From Palaemon carinicauda (lineage: Eukaryota > Arthropoda > Malacostraca > Decapoda > Palaemonidae): 64,000 nt of DNA. Under the pieces are notes generated by a model, which was given only the letters and a program-made list of their open reading frames with translations, did not search any database and had not been told where the DNA came from. Position numbers and translations under genes: made by a program. Below are positions 1 to 11,939 of this stretch, piece by piece. Numbering within the stretch: position 1 is the stretch's first letter; every line of letters begins with the position of its first letter. Location: contig NC_090743.1 of the NCBI RefSeq assembly GCF_036898095.1, forward strand, positions 20,267,479 through 20,331,478, in the 5' to 3' direction.

Positions 1-212
1 CACTGTTTCAAGGATATTTGCAGTGTTCCTTCGGTCCCTAACATGCTTTGTTTATCCTTTCACTTCCCATCTTTATTTTCTTAATCTTGCTGCCCAACCT
101 CTTAACTTTTACCTCAGTGTAACTTAGGTATAAACTTGAGTGCTGAATGGCTTCCCTAGCCTTAAGTACCTAGTTTTAAATTGGTATTCTAAGCTGGGCC
201 AATGCCGGGTTA

Positions 213-452
213 TATAATAAGCTCCCTCGAGACATCCGAATGATTGGAGACATTAAGGTTTTCAAGAGGAAACTGAACTTTATTTCTTGAGGCTTATAAC
301 AGTGACTATTTAATAGTAAATTAACAATACGTGACATGAAACATTAGATACTCTGAACGAACAAGGTAAAGCGACAGTGGAGGTCCTGTAGAGAGTGGGG
401 TTCTCCTGCTGTATGGGACCGGAAAAGGAGCCGTCAAAGTAAAGTATACAGC
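213..452 (+). pseudogene. CR1-like LINE 3' end (RT C-terminus plus tail)
   Basis: A 26-codon open stretch at 213-290 reads YNKLPRDIR... and ends in a stop. It resembles the last residues of the LINE RT ending at 5325, where the equivalent is FNDLPLDIK. The following tail (about 380-452) contains the words gacagtggagg, cctgtagagagt and gtcaaagtaaag, which recur in the tail at 9186-9330. This is a heavily 5'-truncated LINE copy; nothing upstream of 190 is recognisable. Confidence 0.6.
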
Positions 453-742
453 CTAATCAATCAATCAAGCCAATGGACTGATCATGCGTAAACGCCATGC
501 TTTCTTGTAAGCCACAGTTGTAAACGTACCTTTAATAGATACTGTCAAGATTAATTTTTGGATTTGAATTGACATTTTTTCCGAAGACACTAGCATGTAA
601 TTGTATCCTCTGTATGCTCTACATACTTAGGTTTACAAAAAAAAAAATATGATTATACATAAAAGTTTATAATTATACATAGTAATTAAGGAGGATTGGG
701 AAACTAACATGCTTCTCATGATGACACTTTAGACATTAGTAA

Positions 743-832
743 ACCTACTGGAGCCCTTGGGTATCTTGGGACTTTGTTTTCCCATTTACCTACTGGAGCC
801 CTTGGGTATCTTGGGACTCTGTTTTCCCATTT
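743..832. repeat. 45-bp tandem duplication (2 copies)
   Basis: The unit beginning acctactggagccc occurs at 743-787 and 788-832 with one mismatch (actttg versus actctg). Confidence 0.95.
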
Positions 833-1608
833 CTGTGATATCCTGTAAATTGCTGGTTGGTTGTGAGAAATTTTGATTATTCACCAGAGGGGGCAAAAAT
901 CTTTGGTTTGATCGTTCATACGGGTTTGGTTACTTTTATTTAATCCCTCAAAAAGTCATTGCATTTTTAAATTCCTGTTCTTGGCAATACTATACAATAA
1001 CTCATCACTGGCCCAAATTATCCCGATTTACTGTGTTTTAACTGCATCTTGAGGCATGATGCATAATTTATCCTAGGTAAGTCGTCTGAAATTTTCGGCC
1101 AGGGCCATGGATCTTGCCCAATTGACTGAAGTTTATTAGCAAAGGACTAAGAACTAACTAATCGAAAGTGGCTTAAAATAGTGTATGCCAAATACGCATA
1201 AACTGTGATTCACTTAAAAGCTCTTGTCTTAGAAAGTTGCGATCGTTTATAAGCCTCTCACGTTAATTGAAATAATGACTTGAAAAATATTTTTATATTA
1301 AAATGAACTCTGTTGACTTGCGCTGCAATACTTGCATGCCCACATATTGTATTAAAAAGAAACTGTTGATCGAGTTAAACCCTGCTTGAGAATTTCTTTA
1401 AATGCGGTATTTCTCATTTTGTCAGAACAGAAATCTGGTATTCCTCTGCAAAAGCGGGATTATATTACACAACAGAAGGAGACTGTAAATACAGAAAGCT
1501 ACAATTAATAGATAAATCGTAATTAAAAATCGGTGATATTGGACCAGTCTTAAAATTTGGAAATATAAGTTGTATTGCCAAAACTTTAGCGCAAGAGTAA
1601 AACTCGGA

Positions 1609-1629
1609 GTGTAGCTTTGGCAGCTACAC
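1609..1629. other. Short perfect hairpin
   Basis: An 8-bp stem (gtgtagct / agctacac) closes a 5-nt loop. It is isolated and probably without significance. Confidence 0.5.
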
Positions 1630-2596
1630 TTGATATACTAAATAGGGTCATTTCAAATATCGCTAGTTACCACTCCAATAGCGTAAGCAAGGTCGAGTAA
1701 GATGTAAGATTATAATAGTAGTAACTGATCTCCTTTTGCCAATATTCAAATTGTTGCCAGTTTTCAGTTCACTGCGAACAGCCCCAAGGACTGAAGATAG
1801 TTTAATTATATTCCGTCGACGTTTAGATGTTTTCTTGGTTACAAACTTTTGTTGAGTAGATGTGTGTCTTTTACTTGGGCAAGTACATCTTACTAAAATT
1901 AATTTACAGCATATATGCCCTATATATATCCTTGTCTGTATCGCAGTTGAATATCTAGTATCAGGATGTATTAGATATTATCTACAATTTTAATGCAAAT
2001 TTTACAATGTTAATTTTCTAAGATTTCGGAAACAAGAGCTGCGCCCGGATACTAGGTCCATTATGGTTAATCTCAAACTTATTTTACCTCCGAAACAAAC
2101 ACATTCAAGTTGTAAGTTTTTTGTGATTTATGAGGTAGCCTAGGTATATCCTGAAACAACCCCGCCAATGAAGAAGTATCCCTTGAAATTATATATTAGA
2201 TTTTTCCGTACTGTACTATGGCATTAGTTAAAAAAAAATTAATAAATGTACTTACAGTATTAATGTACAGTATTGGAAGGCTTAAAATTGCTATTTAGTG
2301 TTGTAAAATTCCTCCACCAATAAATTGCGTTTAATTTTTCAGGGTTTACTTAATGTTCAGATAAACGAAAGCAAAGAAGTAGTTAGTGTAAGCTTTAAAA
2401 ATATTTTGCGCAACCAGTTCACTTGTGTGTTGCTTATAACAGGTCTAGTAAATTAGTTTGTCAATCTTTGTCCAGTTTTATTTAAGGATAGTTGTAATAG
2501 TTTATTTAAAATGCCCATGTCAATAAACGGTTTCTATGTAGGATTTGAAAAGGATATTATTATACTGGCTTTTGTTTTATAAACGCACATGGAATC

Positions 2597-2599
<3 letters not shown>

Positions 2600-2648
<49 letters not shown>
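2600..2648. repeat. (CT)n microsatellite
   Basis: About 24 uninterrupted CT units lie directly upstream of the 5'-truncated LINE that follows. Confidence 0.98.
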
Positions 2649-2652
<4 letters not shown>

Positions 2653-2689
2653 ACTATTGGGACAGTAAATCTTGAAGTGTGGTTAAAGT

Positions 2690-3829
2690 TAACCTTCTCT
2701 AAGGTTTCTATCATGAATGAAATAGTATTTGAAACGTTTGAATATATGTTTAAAACTGACAAGAAACAATAAGGTATTGAATATAATATCATTATATAGA
2801 CCACCAGCGAGTAATATGACTAAATTCATTGAAGAATTTTGTATTCTTGTGGGTGTGGTGGACGATATTAAAAATACATTAATTGGTGGAGACTTCAACT
2901 GTTGGGTAGATGATGAAAATGATAAGGCTAAAGAACTCGAGGAAGTATTTGAGATGTTTAATTTAATAAACAGTGTTTTGGTATCAACGTCAGTAGGTGG
3001 TCATACACTCGACTTAGTCATATGTGGAAAAGACTCAGACCTAATAAAAAACCTTGAAGTGGAACCAGACTTTGAGATCTCAAAAACACACAAACTCATC
3101 ACCTTTAATGTTAATATAAATTGCACCAGAGTATTGAAAAAATGGATCACATATAGGGAACGGGAAAATTTTGATGCTGAGAATTTTATTGAAGCTAGTG
3201 TAGCGCATATGTCTTGTGTGAACACACAGTGTGAACATATGGTAGACATAGAATGTGTTGGGTGCTATACCAAGAAATACAACGACAATTTTGGAAAAAT
3301 GTACGATACCATGTGTCCCATAAAGAACAAACAAATAGTGGTACGCGAAAATGTTAGATGGTATAATAGTGAGCTATTAAAGGCAAAAAGACACAGACGT
3401 AAGATGGAAGGTAGATGGAAAAGAGTCAAATCCTTACAAGCCAGAAATCTATATAATAAGGCCAGAAATGACTATAACATCCTGTTAGATAAAACAAAAA
3501 GAAAATTCTACAACGGGGAATGTAAAAAAACCAATAACATGAAGGACTTTCACAAAAACCTTGATGATTTGATGGGATTAAAGAAAAAATATGTCTTGCC
3601 TGACAATGTTTGTGCAGAGAGTTTTGCTATATTCTTTAGTGAAAAAATTGATAAAATCTATAGAGGCTTCCCCCAAAATCACTTGGAAGGACAGTCAGCT
3701 ATGCCAGTGAAGGAGGGAAAGAAGTTAATAAAATTTAAGGAAATAAATATGTGCGACTTGTTAAAGGTTATGAGAGATGAAGAATACATTTTGTGGAAAC
3801 GACCCATTCCCAAACAGTTCAATAAGTGA
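2690..3829 (+). pseudogene. LINE ORF2: AP-endonuclease C-terminal half and linker
   Basis: The frame from 2729 shows endonuclease landmarks: SLYRPPAS near residue 20, GGDFNCW near residue 54, then HTLDLVIC near residue 92 and a KTHKLITF segment where the catalytic histidine of a SDH-type motif is expected. The preceding piece (FETFEYMFKT, 2728-2757) lies in a different frame, so there is a frameshift near 2760. The linker to the RT is lysine-rich. The frame stops at 3829, but RT coding has already moved to another frame near 3780. The family nicks target DNA to prime reverse transcription; this copy cannot. Confidence 0.8.
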
Positions 3830-4400
3830 AGCTCCAAACAAGCAAGTTGTATATAATATTTACCTGAACATAATTAACCTAAGTATATCACAATTCTGTT
3901 TTCCTAGCTGTGAAAAAACTGCGTTGATCAAACCAATTTACAAAGGGAAAGGTGATGTAAACGAGCTAAATTCATATAGGCCCATTTCAAATTTATCCTA
4001 CATGTCAAAGCTTATTGAAAAAGTCATAAGTGAGCAATTATGGGCGCATATTGACGAGTTAGAGGTATTCCCGGAAAATCAATCGGCCTACAGAGCTAAT
4101 CATTCTACAGAAACTACTTGATATGATAGGTCTTCTTGATGGGGGAAAGTGTGGAATTTTAATTATGTTAGATCTTAGTGCTGCTTTTGACACTGTTGTG
4201 CACGAGTACCTACTTGACGACTTAGTCTATTGGGGTGACTGAGGAAGCACTGAAATTTTTGCGAAGTTACTTAGTGAACAGGAAGACTATTGTAGAAGTT
4301 TCTGGAAACCGATCCAATGAGAGAATTCTTATGAAGGGTGTACCACAGAGTAGTGTCCTGGGCCCTATCTTGTTTAACATTATACTATCGAGCTATCACA
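3777..4400 (+). pseudogene. LINE ORF2: RT motifs 1-4, frameshifted
   Basis: The 3777-4121 frame contains KTALIKPIYKGKGD and NSYRPISNLS, the first RT blocks of the CR1/Jockey group, then NQSAYRANHSTET. After a frameshift near 4110, LDLSAAFDTVVHE (RT motif A) and GVPQSSVLGPILFN (motif B) can be read at about 4165-4380 in shifted frames. At least two indels separate the blocks. Confidence 0.8.
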
Positions 4401-4404
4401 CATC

Positions 4405-5325
4405 TTGAAAAAACAAAAAGTGGGTTTTAAACTATATGCAGACGATACTCAGTTTTACCTCTCAATTTCAACAACACAAGATACAAAGAAGAAAATTGAT
4501 GAGATAATGACTGAAATAAAAACATGGATGCAGAGGAAAAAGCTCAAATTGAATGATGATAAAACAGAATGTATGTTCTTTGGCACAAAGGTGTCTTTGA
4601 AGAATTACCAGTTAATTCAAAGTATAAAAATTGGTGATGCTGATGTTGGGATTGTGCCTGTTGTGAAAAATTTGGGTGTACTGATAGACTGTAATTTGTC
4701 AATGAAGGACCAAATTGTGAACACAGTGAAAGTGTGTAACTATCACCTGAGAAACATAGCATTTATTAGAAAATATTTAACAGAGGGCAGTACAAAAATT
4801 TTAGTGATGAGTCATGTAATATCAAGGCTTGATTATTGCAATTCTCTGTACTACAAATTGCCCAATACACTACTAAGAAAGCTTCAAAATGTGCAAAACC
4901 GGGCGGCTAGACTGATAAAAGGCATTAAATTTCGGGAGAGAATAACTCCTGCACTGATCGATCTACATTGGTTACCTGTTAAGGCTAGAATTGAATTTGA
5001 AATTTGCTTGTTGACTCACAAAGCACTTACAAGTGATAAGCCTAAATATCTTCGTGATTGCTTGGTCCCCTACCCTGAAGCTACCAGCGCCGCTGTAAGA
5101 GTTAGACATGCAGATGACCCACATAGACTATTCGAAATTAGTGTGAATCATGCAATAGGAGGAAGAACGTTCAGCTATGCTGCACCGAGACTCTTTAACG
5201 ACCTTCCACTCGATATCAAGAATAGCAATAATGTGGCAGCTTTCAAGAAAAACCTGAAGACTTATCTTTTTAGAAAGTGTTATAATAGTGACCTGAAAAC
5301 TATTAAGCCTGAATACAAATGCTAG
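4405..5325 (+). pseudogene. LINE ORF2: RT catalytic YADD and C-terminal domain
   Basis: 306 codons open. FKLYADDTQFY (residues 9-19) is RT motif C with both catalytic aspartates. MQRKKLKLNDDKTECM and the LGVLIDCNLSM block follow, then the CR1-type C-terminus (LDYCNSLYYKLP, VQNRAARLIKG, DLHWLPVKARIEF). This is the best-preserved part of the copy. It appears as a separate frame only because of upstream indels. Confidence 0.85.
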
Positions 5326-5984
5326 CGAAATAACTGATAACGATACAGAGCAAAATATCAACTGGAAAGAAATGATTTTTTTTTCACACACCAAGGCCCG
5401 CCTGAACAGACCTTTAGTGTTTGATGGAGGGCGAGAAATAAACCCGTAAAAGTAAAGTTAAGTAACAAAATTATCTAAATGACATTTTTCACAAAATTTA
5501 AGGGTGATTTGAATAAAATCTGAACATGCGTTTCTGGCATCTGGTATTGGGTGAAGTTTGTTCAGGTTTTAAGATTTGCTGCTAGTCTAAGACTGTAGTA
5601 AAAGTATTACATGGTCTGTTGTCTGTTCAAATGAAGGGGGAATTATCATTTTTCGGCAATATTGCATAAAACTAATAAATCCACCTCTTAACTTCACTGT
5701 TATCTTCTATGTAGGTAATTTATTTTTACCCGCATAAAGAAGGTTTTTGCCTGTCACCCTGTTGAATTCTCGATTGTTCCACTTAGGGAAGCATGAATTT
5801 TTGTACCCATGATATACTATGAAAATTTGTAACAAATGCCTCCTGTTGGTAGAATTTTATCATCAAATATTATTAAATTTCTAAAGGTAACTTAAGACGA
5901 ATTGGGTGATTCTCTGGAACGAACGTTTTTAGGCGGTGTGGAGGATTAATTTTATTTTCTATTTGTTTTGGTTTTACCCAAATC

Positions 5985-6035
5985 CAGAGCGAGAGAGAGT
6001 GCGCGCGCGTGGGTATGTGTGTGTCCGCGCACGCC
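5985..6035. repeat. Compound GA / GCGC / GT microsatellite
   Basis: Runs of gagaga, gcgcgcg and gtgtgtg occur in succession. Confidence 0.8.
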
Positions 6036-6063
6036 ACCGAGCGAGAGGGAGGTAGTGTAATGC

Positions 6064-6092
6064 AAAGACTATACCTTCAGTATATAGTCTTT
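6064..6092. other. Hairpin, 10-bp stem
   Basis: aaagactata at 6064-6073 pairs perfectly with tatagtcttt at 6083-6092 across a 9-nt loop. No function is assigned. Confidence 0.6.
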
Positions 6093-6219
6093 GGTGTAAT
6101 GATTGTTTGTACGTAGTAGGAAAGACTTGGTATAATTGAGGTTGTTTGTTATCCTTTTTTATAGCTAGATTAGGGCGGTGGTGAATGTCTTGGACAAATG
6201 TTTTTTTTTTTTTGTCTAT

Positions 6220-6393
6220 TTGACTGCAGCAGGAGTCAATTGTCCCAAATGCTAGATTTTTTTTCTTATTGTTCATTGACCAGCTTGGAAATGATATTTT
6301 TCATAATTGACTGCAGCAGGAGTCAATTGTCCCAAATGCTAGATTTTTTTTCTTATTGTTCATTGACCAGCTTGGAAATGATATTTTTCATAA
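6220..6393. repeat. 87-bp perfect tandem duplication
   Basis: The unit beginning ttgactgcagcagg occupies 6220-6306 and 6307-6393 with no visible difference, which suggests a recent event. Confidence 0.95.
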
Positions 6394-6670
6394 CCGTAAG
6401 TACAGTGTTGTATTTATCTTTGCTAAGTGCAATTGTAAATGATCGAAAGTTTATTTATCTTTGATTATAGTGCGACAGTTTAGTTAGCTAGGAGGGTTCG
6501 TGTATTTTTTTTCTTTATATTGCAGTCCGTAATTCCTCCTTTGTATTCCATTGGAGAGATTGTTATTAATGCTGATAAATTGTTGCTGACCTGGATTGTG
6601 TTTAAGGACCTTATTGGATTGCTCTGTAGATCTGTATGATATCGATGCTGTAACGATCCAGCCCGGTTGA

Positions 6671-6706
6671 AAGAATTTATTATTATTATTATTGATGATG
6701 ATGATA
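6671..6706. repeat. (ATT)n/(GAT)n microsatellite
   Basis: A run of tta/att units followed by gat units. Confidence 0.85.
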
Positions 6707-7489
6707 ACGTCCAATTCACAGATCAATTAATGCAGTTGTGTAGAGATATTTGTCAGCGTTCCGTTTGCTGCGGAATTGTGGTTCTTGGATATGAAAGACT
6801 GTTGGCCCTTGTGTGGACGAAGGTGTCCACTCAGAAACATACATATGATATTTACGTTCATATTTGTGGTTGAAGTGAATTTTCTTTTTTTTTTCTTTTT
6901 TTTTTGTGGGTTTATTTTATTTTTTTTTCATTAACAGTAGGTTAAGATTGAGAGTAATGTACTAAGTTGTGATATTTTTTTTGCTGGGTTATGGAATATG
7001 GTTGGAGTTTTAGTGTCAAGTGGTTTATTTTAGCCTTTAGTATGTTCTTTTGGGACTGTGTGAACTGTCGGTGTTGGGTTTCGTAAAAAGATAATGTTTG
7101 TTCTTTTTTTTTGGTATTCTGTACCCACACGCACCCTTATATATATTCAAAATATTGTCTGTTATAGTTATATTTGTCTGTTTTAGTGACAAGTTTGATT
7201 AGTGATAAGTGTGATTTTTGATGCGGTTGTTCGTTAGAAATATAGTTTTAAGGTTGTTTCGTTTTACTGTTCCCTCTGTTCAGTAATCCAGTTGACTTGA
7301 ATGTAAGGGGAAATTTTGTGTATTGGGACAATTTGTCTGTTAGTGATCCAAGGGTGTTGGGATGGGAGGGTGTTTGCTTTTGTGTACATCCCGTCACAGC
7401 GGCAGAAATCGGTCACAGGTGTCACAGCTAAGCGTGTTTAACTTTTTTTCTCATTTTTAAAATCATTGGCAAAGATATAAGTTGATCTC

Positions 7490-8590
7490 ATGGAGACTAA
7501 AGTGAAAAAATAGTACATCACGTCTGTCCCTGACCACGTGTACTGTCGTAAATGCCAGACCATGGACAGACAAAAAAGATAGCTTGTGATTGCAAGAGGT
7601 ACTTTTATAAGAAATGTCTATTGTGATACGCATCAGTGTTAAAGGAGTTTTAAACTTTATTTGGGTATGCTCATACTGCGTTGAATCCAAAACAGGTAAG
7701 TTATTTTATGATTGGAGAAGCAATTGAGAGTGAGGGACCATGCTTTGAGTGCACAAGAGGCAAAAATTGATGAATTGGAAAAGCAAGTAGCGGAGCTTAA
7801 CGCATAGGCAGCAAATTCCACCCAGACCACTGACCTCACTGAAAAGGTTGATAATCTATGAATGAATATTGAATCAATTAAGAAAACACTTCAAACACTG
7901 ATGGTCAAAAAAAAATAAATAAATAAAACATACGCCGACAAAGTAAAATAAAGAATCTACTGGTAATTAAATAAACAAATGCAACAAATAAAATTACTGA
8001 CACAAAAAAATGAGGTCGAACATGGTCTTGAAGACATTTCAATACTTAATGTGAGGTCAACTTCAAATGGAAATGTTGTGAACTTTGCAAATGAGAGGAT
8101 CAGAGAGGAATCGGCAAACAAAATTCAGACAATGGTTGTCGACAGTGAGACGAGGAAAATTGGAAAATTAAAACAAAAATATGTAATATTTACCATGATG
8201 AAGACAAAGTAGTACAGTAATTTGATTCAAAGAAATCGTTACCTAGACCAAATCCAGAATATAGAAGAGAAGAAAAGTGTAGTACGAAGAAAAATGCTGC
8301 AGGTGGGACTACCCACTGTTGCTGAAATGCGATCTTGAAGTTCGGAGGGCTATTCATGTTAATGGTGACAGTTATGTTACGAGGGGTTACTTAAAACATA
8401 CGTGATCACCTGCTACCACTGTCAGACTTATGGACATCTTGAAAAAGATTTTAAGTCTAAGAATGATGATAAAGTCTGCGGGATATGTTCAGGAAAACAT
8501 TTCACCAAGGAGTGTAATTTGCAAATGTCAAAGTGTATTAACTGCATAAAGTTAAACAAACCAAATAACCACATAGTAATTTCATGAGAT
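7490..8590 (+). pseudogene. LINE ORF1: PHD-like finger, coiled coil, CCHC knuckles
   Basis: Three modules in order. (1) A Cys-rich piece with CRKC at 7544-7555 and, after a frameshift, CDCKRYFYKKC near 7590-7625, like the PHD-type fingers of some CR1-group ORF1 proteins. (2) A heptad-like stretch (KIDELEKQVAEL) near 7755-7805. (3) In the 8402-8587 frame, CYHCQTYGHLEKDF, CGICSGKHFTKEC and CINC, i.e. gag-type zinc knuckles in which the first has lost its last Cys (F instead). ORF1 proteins bind element RNA. Several stops and indels make this copy non-functional. Confidence 0.7.
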
Positions 8591-8599
8591 TGCAAGGCT

Positions 8600-9185
8600 T
8601 ATGGCTTGGAATTGAAAAGACGCAGAAAATACTGATCATGGATACTAAGGACGTCAGAAACTGTGGCTGTGTAAATATACAATCTGTTGGTAATAAAACT
8701 ATTCAAATTCCAGATGTGATAAACAGGAAATTCTTGGGCTTACTAACATTATCTGAAACATGGTTAAATAACTGTGACAAGGCTAAGATCATTGAAATTA
8801 CACCGCCCCACACACCTTTCACATACCAAGAGAGGGTAGGTCTGGTTGGGGTGTCGGACTCTAAATTCAGGAAAGATACTCAAATCTCAAAATGTTAAAA
8901 ATAATATAGCTTTGAATACACAGAAATAAACTTTACACAGTAAAATATCCATTGTACCGTGACAGTTTACAAACCTCCGAGAACAAATGACAGTATCTTC
9001 TTTGAAGAATTCAGTGAACACATTGAGATGATGATCATGTAGAAAAATTAATTGGTTATCTGTGGGGACTTCAATCTTTGGATGGATGACGCATCAAATC
9101 CTGGTGCTTTAGCATTTAGTGAGTTATTGGAATCATATCAATTGGTGAATAATGTCGACTGTGCAACTACTTTAACTAAACGAAG
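8600..9185 (+). pseudogene. LINE ORF2: endonuclease N-terminal and central part
   Basis: The 8584-8898 frame reads VNIQSVGNKT and LTLSETWLNN, matching the first endonuclease block with its catalytic Glu (SETW). A second block, CGDFNLWMDD, lies near 9060-9090 in another frame. It corresponds to the GGDFNCW block at 2886 in the neighbouring copy. The coding trace ends at about 9185 (TTLTKRR) and jumps into the 3' tail. Confidence 0.7.
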
Positions 9186-9344
9186 ATAAAATGACGACAG
9201 TGGAGGGCTTGTAGAGATCAAGAGCCCGTGTCTTACATAAGGTAAGGCAATCTTAACAGACAGACAGACTTGTAGAGAGTAGAGTTCCCCTGCTGTATAG
9301 GCCAAGAAAAACAGCTGTCAAAGTAAAAAAAAAAAAAAAAAAAA

Positions 9345-10225
9345 GTGAAGAGTAGGTGGAGGGGATTTGGATGAGGTTGGTGTTGGCACTTGGCAGGGTG
9401 GGTGGGCTCATTTTGACCGCTATTTCAATAAGCTTCGTTTAGTGTGTCTTAATGACTCGCAAAGTGTTCGTTCACTCTTTCTGTAACCGGTTGATTACAC
9501 CTTGATGGTCAGTCTGTCGTCTTAATCCTTCAGAATTTTGGACTATGTAATGAGTACAAGGATAACAACAGTGGCATTGGGCAATGGCTAAAATTATTGT
9601 TTGGATTGCATTTCGTTGGCCCTAAGGAAGGTAAAGATTGCTTTGTAGATGAGATTATGACCAGATATACTTCAGGATGATAGATATACACTCGTTTTGC
9701 AGTATCTTGTCGACAATTATGCATCAGTAAACTCAAGATAAATCCCTTCGCATATCATGTGTACAAACAATGCTTTGGAATCTATTCATGCTCATTTAAT
9801 GAACATTTTTATACATCCCATTTATCTATATACTGTATATTCCTTAACAAGAGGAAATTTCCTTAACGTTCTAATGAAGCTCCAGAGTAATACCTACATT
9901 ATCAATATGCCAAGAGCAATGGGGAAACCTGCACTAAACAGGAACGAGTATGCTATTTCCCAGTGCAACAAATATATTTCAAGAGAAAGACATAATTATA
10001 TGATGTTTTGGTAACAAGCCTGAACTAAGGTGTAAGAAGAGTATACTTACATATTTAAATATATATATATTCCTGCTTAAAAATGCTACTAACACCTCCC
10101 TGTGGTAATAAGCAGGGGGCAACAGATGATATCATCTGGCTAACGGAAGAGGTGAGCGATCGTTAATGAATGTATGGACACTTGACTTGGAGGCGAGTGA
10201 TAAACCAGTCTTTTGACTAATATTC
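9345..10225. other. Interval without recognisable genes
   Basis: Only weak low-complexity ORFs are present. A perfect 16-bp palindrome (cagatgatatcatctg) lies at 10123-10138. Confidence 0.5.
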
Positions 10226-10381
10226 TGCAATATTTATAAAATGTTGTTGCTCTTCTTGAAATATTTTATTTTCCCTTTTTTCCTTTCCTCACTAGGCAAT
10301 TTTCCCTGTTGGGGCCCCTGGGCTTTTATAGCATCCTGTTTTTCCAACTAGGGTTGTAGCTTAGCAGTTAATAATAATAAT
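10226..10381 (+). mobile_element. LINE 3' tail fragment (ATA-ending family)
   Basis: It contains the words tttcctttcctcact, cctgggcttttatagcatcc and ctagggttgtagcttag and ends in an (aat)n run. The same block ends the copies at 39.64-40.01 kb (plus) and 48.08-50.95 kb (minus). The last of these carries an RT, which identifies this as a LINE 3' UTR. Confidence 0.75.
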
Positions 10382-10492
10382 GTCTGCAACGTTTCCCGAG
10401 ATTTTGATATGCCAATCTGCTCGTTTATAAATGGTGGGCTGGATGGGTTGGGAATGTTTTGAACAGTAACAATGGGGAGGTGACAAGCTGGG

Positions 10493-10496
<4 letters not shown>

Positions 10497-10533
<37 letters not shown>
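10497..10533. repeat. Poly-A run (37 A)
   Basis: A homopolymer that could be the tail of a retroposed sequence on the plus strand, but no body upstream is recognised. Confidence 0.9.
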
Positions 10534-10535
<2 letters not shown>

Positions 10536-10789
10536 AGGTGGCACAGTTGGTATTTCACAGTGAGGAACAATCCGAGCCACTAATACAATCCTCTGTGGAA
10601 AAGGTTCCCCGAATTCCAACCCTTACTGGCAGGAACAAGTCTCTGTGGCATGTATATGTTCAAGACGTTAATTTGGAGAAATCTCGACTTAGACGATGTG
10701 TAGTTTTAACTGATGGCTTTGAAGAATTTTTCAATCTGATTTGGGAGTTTGAAATCTGTTTTCCTACAATAGATAAACTAAGATCTTGA
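10532..10789 (+). other. Unrecognised ORF after the poly-A run
   Basis: An open frame of about 84 codons contains RIPTLTGRNKSLWHVYVQDV and ends at a stop at 10787-10789. No ATG starts it. The composition is not obviously low-complexity, but no family is recognised and no splice context supports it. It may be chance or an unrecognised transposon piece. Confidence 0.2.
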
Positions 10790-10982
10790 GGTGTGAGGAT
10801 AAATAATCCTTCTGAACACACTCAATTCCTCAGTTCTGCTTCATAAAGGTGACACAGACACAGCTGCATAGGCCCTGTGGTCGGTTCCAATGACTTCTCC
10901 TCTGCAACCGAGGATGTTCCTTGGGAGAAGAATAGGTAGATGGTTTTAAGTATCGAGATAGGAGGAAAGAGGATTTCATGGT

Positions 10983-11645
10983 CCTTGTTGCTTGTGTGCG
11001 TCGATGTCGCCTTCTATATGAGCAGGCTTTAATCTATCCATGGTCAGCCAGTCTTCTGCTCCGTGGACCATGATTTTAAATGCCTTCTTCATCCTCTCCA
11101 GCATGCGATAGGACACTTTGTAAGGACGTGAGAGGGGGAGGCGCTGACTGTCCTGTCTGGTGAAGACGTAGGGGCAGTTGTCTAGCGAGGCAGGCCTGAA
11201 ATGTTTTATCTTGTCCGCATATGTTTTGTGGCAGGGCATGAATTTTCCTGCCCTTTCCCGTAGCTGGTTAAGGCTGACATCATCGGTGTTTGGATTGGAG
11301 GGAAAGAACTCGCCAGGGACCACAAGTGTCTCCCCATAGACTTTTTCTGCTAAAGAGGTGATGCCGTTTGCTTTCGGGGTCATTCGAAGACTGAGGAGGG
11401 CCTAGGGAAGTTGCTTGACCAAATGCTCATCTGTGCATCGGACCCTTAAGGCCACCTTGAGGGACCAGGGCTTCTCCATGCTATTGGCTAAGGGGTTGTA
11501 GGCTGTCGTGCTGTGCAGGTTGGCTCCCATCGGGCGTGCGAGGGACGCCCACAGGTCCGAGATGAAAGAGGGGCCTCTGTCGGTTGTCATATCGTGTGGG
11601 ACCCCGAAACGGCTGACCCAGGTGGAGAGAAAGGCAGAGACCCTT
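10983..11645 (-). pseudogene. Ty3/Gypsy integrase C-terminal fragment, unit 1
   Basis: Minus-strand frame: TTDRGPSFISDLW (the second catalytic Asp region of an rve integrase core, residues counted from 11590), HSTTAYNPLANSM, then a TAG at about 11402 where a Trp codon is expected (QLP*ALLSLR), then SLAEKVYGETLVVPGEF and a C-terminal module (PYVFTRQDS, VDRLKPAH-like). It is truncated at 10983 inside the C-terminal module. Integrase inserts element cDNA into host DNA; this fragment is inert. The frame extends upstream to about 11645, where DIRS sequence begins. Confidence 0.85.
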
Positions 11646-11939
11646 AAGCTCTATGACCAGATGCATTCTAATAACGGTGAAACAACTTCGATGTGTACTC
11701 CTTTCCCCCTTTCTGTGTGATGAGCAGATTGCTCAACAGAATCAGAGTTTCCAAATATCTACTGATGATCCTCTTTGGCATCACACAGAAGGGTTCCCGG
11801 ACCTTCTGCATCTTCTCTTAGATCTCTCAATAGAGCTACCCCATTACCCAATCTACTCAAGCAACCACACGCGAACATCTATAACAGGACGGTTCCATTT
11901 CTTTGGCTTCATGCCTTGAGTCTTTCCGGCATCTCCTTT

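Larger units (their letters stand above)
453..2599. other. Gene-free AT-rich interval
   Basis: No supported ORF, repeat family or RNA gene is visible, apart from the 45-bp tandem duplication and small hairpin listed separately. It could be intergenic or intronic. Confidence 0.5.
2649..5456 (+). mobile_element. CR1/Jockey-group LINE, 5' truncated, decayed
   Basis: A non-LTR retrotransposon running plus strand from the middle of the endonuclease to the 3' tail. ORF1 and the endonuclease N-terminus are missing. Domain order is endonuclease C-terminal half, RT fingers and palm, and a C-terminal region of CR1 type (HWLPV and NRAARLIKG motifs). Several frameshifts make it non-functional. The tail contains gtaaaagtaaagttaag, resembling the end of the copies at 0.45 and 9.3 kb. 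Confidence 0.85.
5457..7380. other. Interval without recognisable genes
   Basis: It holds microsatellite and T-rich stretches, a small hairpin and a perfect 87-bp tandem duplication. No coding similarity is seen; the short ORFs here are low-complexity. Confidence 0.5.
7380..9343 (+). mobile_element. CR1/Jockey-group LINE with ORF1, internally deleted
   Basis: Degraded ORF1 (about 7490-8590) is followed by the N-terminal and central endonuclease of ORF2 (8600-9185), then directly by the 3' tail (9186-9324) and a poly-A run (9325-9344). The whole RT is missing, so an internal deletion near 9186 is inferred. The tail is related to the tail at 380-452. The upstream limit is uncertain. Confidence 0.75.

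Noticed and set aside
2545..2772. ORF reading through the (CT)n tract
   Set aside because: Mostly Leu-Ser from the microsatellite; only its end coincides with decayed endonuclease text.
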